Source of the DNA: Halioglobus sp.
GTDB taxonomy: Bacteria > Pseudomonadota > Gammaproteobacteria > Pseudomonadales > Halieaceae
Direction of reading: 5' to 3'
Assembly (NCBI GenBank): GCA_002699145.1
Contig: PABK01000052.1
Location: forward strand, 1-64,000
Length of the DNA: 64,000 nt
Below are positions 7,596-15,730 of the stretch, piece after piece. The notes beneath the pieces are model-generated. The model was not told the DNA's origin. It was given only the letters and a program-made list of their open reading frames with translations, and made no database searches. Made by a program: the position numbers and the translations under genes. Every line of letters begins with the position of its first letter. Position 1 is the stretch's first letter.

Positions 7596-9239
7596 TTACA
7601 AATCACGATCCTCTTCCGGTCCTCTTGGTTCCCCCGGTGCCTTGCCTGAGCTCCGCTTCCGGCCATAGCGCTGCACGGCGGGCCCTACGCGCGGCCCCGT
7701 GCCACCCGCCTGTTCGCCGCTTGCCGCCCCGTCGCCTTCTCCGGCGGCACCCGCGAAGGTTTCGGTGAGATCAATCTCGGCTTTTTCGCTATCACGCGCC
7801 TTCTTGAACTGGTCTTCCAGCCCGCGATTTTTGTAACGGTTCTTGGCCTTATGAGGTACAGCGCGCCGCCCCGGCGGAGAGAGATCCAGGTTGAGCGAGG
7901 GCATCTGGGCCTTTCCGCCGCGCATGTGAATGCGGGCTTCGCGCTTGATACTTTCATTCAGCGTGGCAAGCTCGCGCTGCTCGACCTTCTCTAGCGACCG
8001 CAATTTCCTGCCACTCTCAAGGTTTTCAAATTCATGGCGGCGCTGCTGTTCGGTCTTGGCAGCCTCCTGCCGGGCTTTCAGGTCACTACGCTCTTCCAAA
8101 TATGCGTCTATCGCCTTACGGTCTTGTCGCTTATGGAGCTTTTCGCGGATAAGGTTAACGCCGCTCACCTTCCCCAAAAAGGCGGCGAGACCGGTCGGTT
8201 TATAGCGCCGGTCACGGAGTTCTTTCAGGACTGATAGATGCTGATTACGGAGCTCTTCACGCTCCCTTTTCTGCTCGTTTTGAAGGAATAGCCGCTCTTT
8301 ATCCTGCCGGATTTTGATCGCTTTCTGATCAGAAAGCAGGTCCTTGCGGCGATGTTCCTGCTTCTTTTTCAGCATGGAAAGCTGCGCGCCGCGCTGCTCT
8401 TCCTTAAGGTAGCCTTCCATGATCTTGCGGTAATCAGCGATGATTTTCTTCGCTTCATCAACGCTTGGCAGGCTTTCCGGCGGGTATTCATCAGCAAGAA
8501 GAGCGGCAACATCTTTCGCGCGCACGCTCTTGTCATCGATCATTTTCGGCAGCGATGCCATCCCGCCATAAAAGTCAACCAGCACGTAAGGCCGCTTGCC
8601 TGTGGCCAGCAAATAGCCCTTTTCCTCTAACGATTTGACGAAGGCTTTTGCGCTATCGGATGCCCGCCAGGCTTCCGTGACCTGCTCCATCCGGTCTTCT
8701 TTAGTGATACCGGTGGCGCGCTCTTGCTGCCGCTCAAACTGGGTCGGCGGCTGCCGATCACTACCATTTTTCTTGTGATACCCTTCCGGTAATGAGAGAT
8801 CATGGTCACGGGCAAACTGCCGGGAGACCGTCATCAGCTTGTCGTGATCAAAGGCAAGATGGACGGCCTTTTCATTTTCTACATCCACTTTTGACCAGAC
8901 GACATGGCAGTGCTCGCGCCCGTCTTTGATGTGAAAGACGACAGCGCGCGGCTGGCTGGTAAGCCCCAGTTTTTCTTCCGCGCGGGTGATGTAATCATCA
9001 TATTGCGCGCGCGTAAGACGCCCCTGGCTTTCATCAGGACTGATGGCCAGCGCGTATAGATAGTTCTTGCATTTGGTGAGGGCGTGGGCCTGGAGCTCCC
9101 ATTCTGCGAACGCACCGTGGAGATCATCGGCCACAGCGCCGCGAATAGAGGCAAGCTCTACATAGTCATTTTGGAAGGCGTTCATCAGGTGGGTGGCATG
9201 TTTATCACCGCCGCTGAGTTCCATGGCAACAGGGATCAT
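7596..9239 (-). CDS. Relaxase (VirD2/MobA-like)
   Basis: 547 residues. The N-terminal relaxase domain carries the metal-binding HxH motif in DGREHCHVVWSKVD (about residues 106-119) and an upstream conserved YDDYITRAEEKLGL; an N-terminal tyrosine would be the nicking residue. A long Arg/Lys/Glu-rich coiled-coil segment follows (about 280-450) and ends in a basic low-complexity tail, possibly a transfer signal. It nicks oriT and pilots the strand through a type IV channel. Its start overlaps the end of mobC by four bases. No mating-pore genes are nearby, so the element is mobilizable rather than self-transmissible. Confidence 0.88.
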   Translation of the reverse strand: MIPVAMELSGGDKHATHLMNAFQNDYVELASIRGAVADDLHGAFAEWELQAHALTKCKNYLYALAISPDESQGRLTRAQYDDYITRAEEKLGLTSQPRAVVFHIKDGREHCHVVWSKVDVENEKAVHLAFDHDKLMTVSRQFARDHDLSLPEGYHKKNGSDRQPPTQFERQQERATGITKEDRMEQVTEAWRASDSAKAFVKSLEEKGYLLATGKRPYVLVDFYGGMASLPKMIDDKSVRAKDVAALLADEYPPESLPSVDEAKKIIADYRKIMEGYLKEEQRGAQLSMLKKKQEHRRKDLLSDQKAIKIRQDKERLFLQNEQKREREELRNQHLSVLKELRDRRYKPTGLAAFLGKVSGVNLIREKLHKRQDRKAIDAYLEERSDLKARQEAAKTEQQRRHEFENLESGRKLRSLEKVEQRELATLNESIKREARIHMRGGKAQMPSLNLDLSPPGRRAVPHKAKNRYKNRGLEDQFKKARDSEKAEIDLTETFAGAAGEGDGAASGEQAGGTGPRVGPAVQRYGRKRSSGKAPGEPRGPEEDRDL

Positions 9240-9604
9240 GATTTCCTCCCTGCCTTGGCCATGAGTGCTTTGCGAATCAGGGAGAGCTCATGCGCTATCT
9301 TTTCCAGTAGCTGCTTTATCTCACGGTCGGAAGAATGAGTAGCCTCAAGCTTTCCGAGCGCGGCCTTAATGGCCCCTGCGTCTGCGAGCAATCGTGCCAG
9401 CAGCGTTACCTTTTCTTGCGGCGCATTATGCTGCCGGTGTCCCATCTCTCCTGTACAGCGCTCCACCACAAAAGCAGAGAGCGACTTACCGGAGGTTTTC
9501 CAGTTGTACTCGAAGGCCGCCCGCCGGTCCTTGGGGACGCGGATAGAGATCGGCGCTTCCCGCTTTTTCTTCTGTTTGTTCTCTATTTGTTCCATACCAG
9601 CCAT
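9236..9604 (-). CDS. MobC-like relaxosome protein
   Basis: 122 residues with a ribbon-helix-helix-like N-terminus (APISIRVPKDRRAAFEYNWKTSGKSLSAFVVERC) and a helical C-terminus. MobC proteins bind oriT and help the relaxase open the duplex. It is the first gene of the mobilization operon, and the adjoining upstream 700 bp is non-coding and hairpin-rich, as expected for oriT. Confidence 0.82.
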   Translation of the reverse strand: MAGMEQIENKQKKKREAPISIRVPKDRRAAFEYNWKTSGKSLSAFVVERCTGEMGHRQHNAPQEKVTLLARLLADAGAIKAALGKLEATHSSDREIKQLLEKIAHELSLIRKALMAKAGRKS

Positions 9605-10362
9605 CCTAGTTTTGCTTTCGCGGATGGCTCCTCTTCACATCCTCTCAAAGGTTGTTACTGCGTCAGGGGTTTAAAGGGGATACTTCTCGCGGGGCAATCG
9701 CGGTCCACTTTATCGATGGGGTTCCAGGGGGAGAGCTGATTTCTCCCTTTGGTCCGTCTCCAGTGGCGGAAAACACTGGTCAGGGTTGCAAGGGGCATGA
9801 AAGCCCTTTTGCTGGATGGGGGTCTGGGGGAGAGCCAATTCGCCCCCAGGACGTGATGAAACGGCGTCACACGTTTCCGCTCTGCCGCGATTGCTGGCAT
9901 ATAGCAGCAGACGCGCTAGAGCGAATCTCTTGGCGGAAAACAGCCCAAAGGCTCGTTTATCCGCCTAGTGATTCCCAGGGGGGTACGCGGGGGACGGGAC
10001 GTCCCCCCGCAAGGTGGGAGTGGCTGGAGACCACGAAAGTGGTACTACCACTCACACCTTGTGCTCGCTGTCGCTCGCAGAATTGCTGATACAACCAGTG
10101 TATCGCGCAATTGGTTAACAAGGTCTTAAGATGGCGTGCGCCTCTTAAGGCTCTATCTGTTTGTAGCAGGCCGTTTCGGACCTGTACAGGGTGAAGAGGA
10201 TCAGAAGAGGACGCTGCGGATCGGGCGGCCCTATTCTCCTTGAACAAGACGCCCTGGAGCCATCCGATTTTGGATGTACATTAGAAAATTCGGATGTACA
10301 TTGAAAAATATCCGAATCCGGCACCCCGGGCTCTTTCGTTCGCAAGACAAGGAGAAAAGCCC
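9605..10362. other. Non-coding oriT-like region
   Basis: I see no convincing gene in these 758 bp. Features: two related hairpins 100 bp apart, at 9715-9750 and 9815-9849, each beginning GATGGGG; a GC-rich hairpin GCGGGGGAC / GTCCCCCC near 9988-10010; a near-perfect inverted repeat GGTGGGAGTGG (10013-10023) / CCACTCACACC (10048-10058) enclosing CCAC-GAAA-GTGG (10031-10042); and AATTGCTGATAC (10081-10092) paired with 10100-10112. Such nested repeats beside mobC are typical of oriT. I cannot place the nick site. Confidence 0.55.
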
Positions 10363-11097
10363 ATGGAGCCGCAGGATACCTCTTCCCTCATCATGAACCC
10401 GACCAAGGAGACCTATGATCTGCTTGGCCGGTATTTTGATACCCTTAACCGAAAACTCTTCGGTGATGAACTCCCCCGCGCGCTTGTAACATTGCAGCGC
10501 AAGAACAAATCCTATGGCTTCTTCGCGTCCAAAAGATTTGGGCGCGAAGACGGGCATTATTCGGATGAGATCGCGCTTAATCCCGCCCACTTCCGGGACC
10601 GGTCTTTAAGCGCCATTCTCGCCACACTCGCCCATGAAATGGTCCATCAGTGGCAATGCCATTACGGCAGGCCCTCTGATCGGGGGTATCACAACCGGGA
10701 ATGGGCTGCCAAGATGAAAGAGATCGGCTTGCAGCCGACCAGCACCGGCGAAGAAGGCGGCAAGGAAACCGGCTATAAAGTCCATCATCTGGTCATTCCC
10801 GGCGGGCCCTTTGAAAAGGCCGCACGGCGGATCGAAGGCGGCGGGCATGTGATCCCGTGGGTCGAGCTGCCAGCCGTCAAGCCGCAAGCCAAAGATCTGC
10901 GTGCCGGAGAGGAAGGCCCGCCGCAGACAAGGAGCGGCGAGCGCCTCAAATATGTCTGCACTGTAGAAGGCTGCACCGAGCACGTCAGAGGCCGCGCCGG
11001 TCAGCAGCCGCTCTGCCAGGGCTTCCCGCCGGAAGGCAAGGACCACGCCCCCGCACCGATGGTGCCGGAAGTGCCGTCACAGACAGCGGCAACCTGA
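10363..11097 (+). CDS. SprT-like zinc metallopeptidase
   Basis: 244 residues from the ATG at 10363, preceded by AAGGAG. The SprT-like domain has TLNRKLFGDELPRALVTLQR, then the active-site HEMVHQWQ with a third ligand in GYHNREW. A C-terminal Cys pattern, YVCTVEGCTEHV and LCQGF, is zinc-ribbon-like. Eukaryotic SPRTN cleaves DNA-protein crosslinks; SprT-like proteins are frequent on mobile elements. A role in removing protein from transferred DNA is possible but not shown. Confidence 0.82.
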   Translation: MEPQDTSSLIMNPTKETYDLLGRYFDTLNRKLFGDELPRALVTLQRKNKSYGFFASKRFGREDGHYSDEIALNPAHFRDRSLSAILATLAHEMVHQWQCHYGRPSDRGYHNREWAAKMKEIGLQPTSTGEEGGKETGYKVHHLVIPGGPFEKAARRIEGGGHVIPWVELPAVKPQAKDLRAGEEGPPQTRSGERLKYVCTVEGCTEHVRGRAGQQPLCQGFPPEGKDHAPAPMVPEVPSQTAAT

Positions 11098-11130
11098 GCG
11101 CGCCAGGCCGCCTCCTTTTAAGACAAGAAT

Positions 11131-11168
11131 AACGGCAAGGGATGGTTGGTCCCTTGCCGTTTTTTTTA
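11131..11168. terminator. Bidirectional terminator
   Basis: AACGGCAAGGGA (11131-11142) and its exact complement (11150-11161) form a 12-bp stem with a 7-nt loop, followed by a T run on the plus strand. It lies between the SprT-like gene and the convergent small gene, so it can serve both. Confidence 0.9.
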
Positions 11169-11375
11169 GTTCACCTCAAAGAGGCTGAACTCGCTGAGAA
11201 TTTGGGTGCCGTGCAGCTTGACGTAGATGCCGCCCTTCTCGTTCACCCAGGCTGCGCCGATCCGCTCGTAGGTCGCCTGCTTGCCATGTCCGTGGCGCAC
11301 TTTGGCGATATGGGTCGGCAGGTTGCTTTCCTGGCGCTCTTCAGCCTTTTCGGTTTGTTTTACATCAGTACTCAT
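11166..11375 (-). CDS. Small conserved hypothetical protein
   Basis: 69 residues. After a charged N-terminus it has KQATYERIGAAWVNEKGGIYVKL...SEFSLFEV. The pattern (IGxAWxxxxG-x-YxKL) resembles the small protein at 48908-49099 of the other element, suggesting a shared beta-rich fold. A good GGAG precedes its ATG. Function unknown. Confidence 0.6.
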   Translation of the reverse strand: MSTDVKQTEKAEERQESNLPTHIAKVRHGHGKQATYERIGAAWVNEKGGIYVKLHGTQILSEFSLFEVN

Positions 11376-11438
11376 TGTCGTTCTCCTTTTTGCTTACGCT
11401 GTTAAGGGCTGGCTTATTCCAGCCGTGCCGCCTTAATG

Positions 11439-11545
11439 GCAAACGGTAAGGGAACGTGTCATGGCCACACGGGAGGGCAGCAACGCTGCCCGAATGGAGC
11501 GGGCCCGCCATTGACACGCCGCGCCAGCATTCCCGGCCCGTTTGC
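11439..11545 (+). ncRNA. Candidate type-1 structured leader, copy c (upstream of traG)
   Basis: A long interrupted stem: GCAAACGG (11439-11446) pairs with CCGTTTGC (11538-11545), GGGAA (11450-11454) with TTCCC (11530-11534), and CGTGTCATGG (11455-11464) with CCATTGACACG (11508-11518, one bulge). Inside is a hairpin GGGCAGC-aac-GCTGCCC, then GAATGGAGCGGGCCCG. The order stem, about 10 nt, hairpin, GCGGGCC, stem matches copies a and b. It lies 350 bp before traG in the same direction. The rest of this 520-bp gap shows no gene. RNA or folded ssDNA nature is inferred. Confidence 0.5.
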
Positions 11546-11895
11546 TATAGGCGTATCGGTACAAGCTGGAATGTAAGCAAGGCCGCCTAACAGTGTTCAG
11601 CCAATTCAAGGGAGAGCGATGTGGACTGATCGTAACGCGATACAAACCGGATGATGAGCGCAGGACAGCGTTCTTTCGGCCTCCAGCCCCACAGCGCTTC
11701 GGACAACCCGGCAAACCGTGCTCCTTACGGATCGTGCGTGGCCGGTGAGCGGGATTTATGGGGGAGTCATCCAGAAAGCGTTGCCATAGCCATCACAAAT
11801 CAAATGCGTTCAAGAGGATGAGAGGAGGTAATGCACGGCAAGACGTCCCTAAACTGATCGTATCGTATTTGTGATAGAGGAAGAGAGGTGTCGCC

Positions 11896-13440
11896 ATGGC
11901 CGATAAAATCCATCCGATCATGCAGGATATTCCGCGCGGCGTGGCCGGGCGGTTTCTCAAGCAGCAATCCGCTCCCAAAGCGCAGTTTCAGCGCCCGGAG
12001 AAGATACGCGCGGCAAGGCGGCTTGATTATGATCCGGCGGCCCCGGGCAAGAAAATCCTGGTGGGGGCATTAGAAGACAAGCTCATCGGTATCGCCGATG
12101 AGGCCCATATGCTGACCGTCGCCGGATCACGCTCCGGCAAGTCCCTTCACGTCATTGCCAATCTCTTGCACTATCGCGGCTCGGTGCTTGCCACCGATCC
12201 CAAGGGCGAGCTTGCCAATATCACCGCCGAAAGGCGGGCTGCACTGGGCCAGGCGGTCCATGTGCTGGACCCGTTCGGCTATTGCGCCGAACGTCTTAAG
12301 GGCTTCCGCGCCGCCTATAACCCGATGAAGGTCTTAAGCTGGGGCAGTCCCACCTTTATTGAGGATGCGAGCCTGATCGCGGAAGCCCTGGTCGTGAAGG
12401 CGCAAGGCAATAAAGACGCGCACTGGGATGAGAGTGCCCAGAACTTCATCGAGGGTGTCATCCTGCATGTGGCCACCTACCCGGCTCATAAGGACGAAAG
12501 CCATCTCATCACAGTGCGTGAGCTGATTAAGGCGGCGATGATGCCTCACCCGGATAGCACCGAGGAGGACCCGCTCTGCGATTTGGAGCGGCACATGCTG
12601 GAAAATGCGCATTTTCTTAAGAACCACCCCCTCATGAAGGATGTCGCCGGGGCCATCGAAGGCGCGGCGCGCGATTTCTACGAAAAGAGCGACCGGGAGC
12701 GCGATTCCGTGCTCTCGGTCGTGCGGCGGCATACCAAGTTTCTGGACTATACCGCGATGCGGGGAGTCCTGACCGGCCATGATTTTGATCTCTCTGATCT
12801 AAAGACCGGCAAGGACGGCGTAACCGTCTATATGTGCTTTCCGGCCACGCGGGTCGAGATGAGCAACCGGTGGCTTAGGATATTCATCAACCAGCTCCTG
12901 GATGCCATGGAGCGGGAAAAGACCAAAACCGAGGCGCCTGTCCTCGTGTGTCTGGATGAGTTTCCGGTACTCGGATATATGAAGCAGCTTGAGAACGCCA
13001 TCGGCCAGGTGGCCTCCTTCGGCGTGAAACTCTGGGTCATCCTGCAAGACTGGAATCAGGGCAAAGCGCTTTACAAGGAACGCTGGGAGAGTTTTGCGGC
13101 CAATGCCGGAATCATGCAGTTCTTCGGGATCAATGATCTGACCACCGCCGAATATGTCTCCAAGAAGCTCGGCAAAACCCAGATCAAGGTCGCCCGCGAA
13201 AGCGAAGTCGGGCCGGAGGCCCAGACGCACGGCCTCAGCGGGCAGAGCGAGGCTATTGAACTCCATGATCTGATGAGCCCGGAAGAAATATCCCGGTTCT
13301 TTTCAAGGAATGATGTCAAAAAGCGGCAGCTTGTCATCTGGACGGGCAAGCACCCGATGGTATTGGAGCGGGTCGAGTATTTTAACGCGCAAAGCCCGCT
13401 GCACGGTCATTTCAAGGGGCTATACGCGCTACCGGAATAG
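11896..13440 (+). CDS. Type IV coupling protein (TraG/VirD4-like ATPase)
   Basis: 514 residues. Walker A is AGSRSGKS (about 77-84) and Walker B is VLVCLDEFPVLG (about 350), with the family-typical ATDPKGELA and DEFP motifs. Coupling proteins feed the relaxase-DNA complex into a type IV secretion channel. It lacks the usual N-terminal transmembrane pair, so it may be a soluble subtype or rely on a partner. GAGAGG lies ahead of the ATG. With the relaxase it makes the element mobilizable by a co-resident conjugation system. Confidence 0.9.
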   Translation: MADKIHPIMQDIPRGVAGRFLKQQSAPKAQFQRPEKIRAARRLDYDPAAPGKKILVGALEDKLIGIADEAHMLTVAGSRSGKSLHVIANLLHYRGSVLATDPKGELANITAERRAALGQAVHVLDPFGYCAERLKGFRAAYNPMKVLSWGSPTFIEDASLIAEALVVKAQGNKDAHWDESAQNFIEGVILHVATYPAHKDESHLITVRELIKAAMMPHPDSTEEDPLCDLERHMLENAHFLKNHPLMKDVAGAIEGAARDFYEKSDRERDSVLSVVRRHTKFLDYTAMRGVLTGHDFDLSDLKTGKDGVTVYMCFPATRVEMSNRWLRIFINQLLDAMEREKTKTEAPVLVCLDEFPVLGYMKQLENAIGQVASFGVKLWVILQDWNQGKALYKERWESFAANAGIMQFFGINDLTTAEYVSKKLGKTQIKVARESEVGPEAQTHGLSGQSEAIELHDLMSPEEISRFFSRNDVKKRQLVIWTGKHPMVLERVEYFNAQSPLHGHFKGLYALPE

Positions 13441-13441
13441 A

Positions 13442-13960
13442 TCAGGTTGGCCGTCTCGTAACCTTGATACCCATGGTATCTGCCTGCCTGCGTTCCTTCT
13501 TGCGGAGGAGCCTGGCAACGGCGGGGTCATGGGCGTGGACGAAGGCAAGCTGAGAGGCAAGCCGTCCTTTATAATCTCGCGCAAGGTAATCAAGGTCCTT
13601 CATTTTCACGAGACGGCGCGTGATTTCGCGCGCCCCCACAAGAGCCGCCATGTGAAGCGGTGTAAAACCGCTCCGCGCGCTCTGGCAGTTCATGGAAAAG
13701 CCTTGATCAGCGTATGCCTCAAATGAAGAGACCCTGCCCTTTTTGATCATCCCCAAAAGCGCTTCCACTTCAAAGGCCATAGCATTCTCATCCGTCTTCC
13801 ATGCCCCCTGCTTGAGCCGGTCAAAATGCTCCTGGTCGGGATGATCCTTGGGGCGCAAATCAAGACTATCGATCCTTTTGCGGATCAGCTCTGATATGGC
13901 TTCCGCTGAGCTCTCGGGCTTTTCAAGATCAGGGCTCAAGCCCTCGTCATCATCAGCCAT
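13442..13960 (-). CDS. Ankyrin-repeat protein
   Basis: 172 residues from the ATG at 13960 (GGAG 11 nt upstream); a start at 13996 is possible but overlaps the upstream gene more. The N-terminal half is acidic. The C-terminal half has ankyrin-like repeats: GFTPLHMAALVGAREITRRLVKM and YKGRLASQLAFVHAHDPAVARLLRK. Ankyrin repeats bind proteins; the partner may be the preceding gene product, whose stop it overlaps. Converges on traG with no spacer. Confidence 0.65.
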   Translation of the reverse strand: MADDDEGLSPDLEKPESSAEAISELIRKRIDSLDLRPKDHPDQEHFDRLKQGAWKTDENAMAFEVEALLGMIKKGRVSSFEAYADQGFSMNCQSARSGFTPLHMAALVGAREITRRLVKMKDLDYLARDYKGRLASQLAFVHAHDPAVARLLRKKERRQADTMGIKVTRRPT

Positions 13961-14858
13961 GGGCGCTCTCCGGGGCCACTTCCGGCGCTTCTTCATTCAC
14001 AAGAACAAAATCCGTGATGAGTTTTGATTTTAAAAGCTTCAGATAGCTATCCCGAATTCTGAGCGTCCGCGCTGATACACGCTTTACAGGATCGGCGGGT
14101 GCATCTGACTGACTTAACATCAGCACCCGGGCATAAAAGTTATCGTCCTCATTCCAGAGCCCGGAAATACTGGATAGCTCTGTGACGCAAGATTCTTCGT
14201 CTTTCAGCCAAAGCGTGATTTTGTTATCAGGGCCCTGAACACCCCAGCCACCGGTTATGAGATAAGCCTGGCGCTTTTCGCGCCGTTCCTGCTCGCTTAG
14301 TTCATGTAGTTTACTTGTCACTTCTTCGGGGTAGACGATATCGATGAGTGTGGCCTTGAATACCTTGTCTTGTGCCCAGGGCTCCAGGTAAAGAGCCCTA
14401 TCGATATAGTCCACCTTGGTTATTTCATGTGCGCTATAGCGTCCGACGGGGATATTGTCATTTTTCGAAGAAAGCCGCACAGGTTCCCAGATATAGCGCG
14501 CCAAAAAGAGCGCAAATCTGTAATCGGCACTTTCATCTTCGAGCTCATCAAGCGACAGGTAATCGATTTCAGGGTGGGTCAGAAATGTTACAGCGTATGA
14601 GACCCATTCCGCATCGCCCCAGTGACGCCCGCCAATCTTTTTCTTCTCCGGAACACCTTCCACAAATTTGCGTATAGACTCTTTCCCGGATCTAAGACTT
14701 AAGCCGATATGAAAGCCGGTGTACTCCAGAATCGCCTGATGGACATCACCCCAGCCAAATTTGTCGTCATTTCCGGCGTGTTCATAGTAACGGTAAGCGG
14801 CCAAGGCATCCCGAATACGCCAGAGCTGCCAGTCGCTATATCCTGATTTTGCGCCCAT
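13953..14858 (-). CDS. Hypothetical protein
   Basis: 301 residues, soluble, acidic, without signal peptide or recognised motif. Notable segments: GYSDWQLWRIRDALAAYRYYEHAGNDDKFGWGDVHQAILEYTG at the start, WIxLW-type repeats in the C-terminal half (NKITLWLKDEESCVTELSSISGLW). It is the first gene of a two-gene unit with the ankyrin protein and diverges from the membrane/AAA+ pair at 15095. Function unknown. Confidence 0.6.
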   Translation of the reverse strand: MGAKSGYSDWQLWRIRDALAAYRYYEHAGNDDKFGWGDVHQAILEYTGFHIGLSLRSGKESIRKFVEGVPEKKKIGGRHWGDAEWVSYAVTFLTHPEIDYLSLDELEDESADYRFALFLARYIWEPVRLSSKNDNIPVGRYSAHEITKVDYIDRALYLEPWAQDKVFKATLIDIVYPEEVTSKLHELSEQERREKRQAYLITGGWGVQGPDNKITLWLKDEESCVTELSSISGLWNEDDNFYARVLMLSQSDAPADPVKRVSARTLRIRDSYLKLLKSKLITDFVLVNEEAPEVAPESAHG

Positions 14859-15094
14859 AGATAACTTTCCGTCGGAATTCCCTATTCCGAGTGAACAACG
14901 GCCAAGACCGCCCCTGCACTCATCCTAGTTCTCCAATACCTATAAATCAAAGCCGGTTCGAGAGGATGCCGGGAGGGAGCCGGATTCTGCGTCCTGTAGC
15001 TTGGGTAACTGAGGTTACAGAGGACAAGATCATGGCTATCAGATCACCTTTTGAGGGTTTCCCGGCAACGTGATGGTACGAGCGCGACGGCAAG

Positions 15095-15715
15095 ATGGTG
15101 TTCGAGATCAAGGCGAACACCTTTTCTCCCGATGCCATAAAGGCCATCAAAGAACAGCCCAGAAGATGGGCATATGGATGGGCCGCGCTTCAGCTTTGTT
15201 TCATGGAAGAGACCCTGGGAGCTGGCGAGGATTTCGTGCTCTTCATCATTGGTAGTGCCTTCATCGTCTATTTCCTGGCGAAGAAGCTCATCACATGGAG
15301 CAATAAAACGCGCACACATATTGTGCTGGATGAAGACGAGTTTCGGATAAAGGACGGACGAGAGTGGGTGTGTTTTGGCCGGCGGCGCAACCATAGCTTC
15401 GCCCTGCACCCTCACGAGAACATTCGGAACGAGCAGCGGGAACTTGAGCACAAGCGCCAGCAGGCCGCACGGGAAGGCGAGATCATGAAAATCGAGCCGC
15501 TCTACGAGGATTCGTTTCATCTGATCTATCTCGATATGGGACAGCCCTACTACCTGATCGACATACACGGGCTGCGGACGGCAACGGCCATCCACCGGCG
15601 GCTCCAGGCCTGTGATGCGTATCTGGATCAGCATATCAAGATGGGCTCAGGCCAGATTATCGATCCGGATGATGAGTGGGACGACGGGCCCGGCGACATT
15701 GATGAGTGGGAGTAA
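15095..15715 (+). CDS. Membrane protein paired with AAA+ ATPase
   Basis: 206 residues with one clear membrane helix (DFVLFIIGSAFIVYFLAKKL, about 47-66), a cytoplasmic-looking basic coiled part and a strongly acidic C-terminus (DPDDEWDDGPGDIDEWE). The AAA+ ATPase gene begins 15 bp later, so the two probably form an operon and may form a complex at the membrane. No family recognised. Confidence 0.6.
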   Translation: MVFEIKANTFSPDAIKAIKEQPRRWAYGWAALQLCFMEETLGAGEDFVLFIIGSAFIVYFLAKKLITWSNKTRTHIVLDEDEFRIKDGREWVCFGRRRNHSFALHPHENIRNEQRELEHKRQQAAREGEIMKIEPLYEDSFHLIYLDMGQPYYLIDIHGLRTATAIHRRLQACDAYLDQHIKMGSGQIIDPDDEWDDGPGDIDEWE

Positions 15716-15730
15716 CAAAGGAAACACATC

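Noticed and set aside
9652-10089. 145-residue open frame in the oriT-like region
   Set aside because: No ribosome site, odd composition, and it covers several hairpins; better read as non-coding.
11433-11714. 93-residue minus-strand open frame
   Set aside because: Covers the type-1 copy c stems; no start signal or family resemblance.
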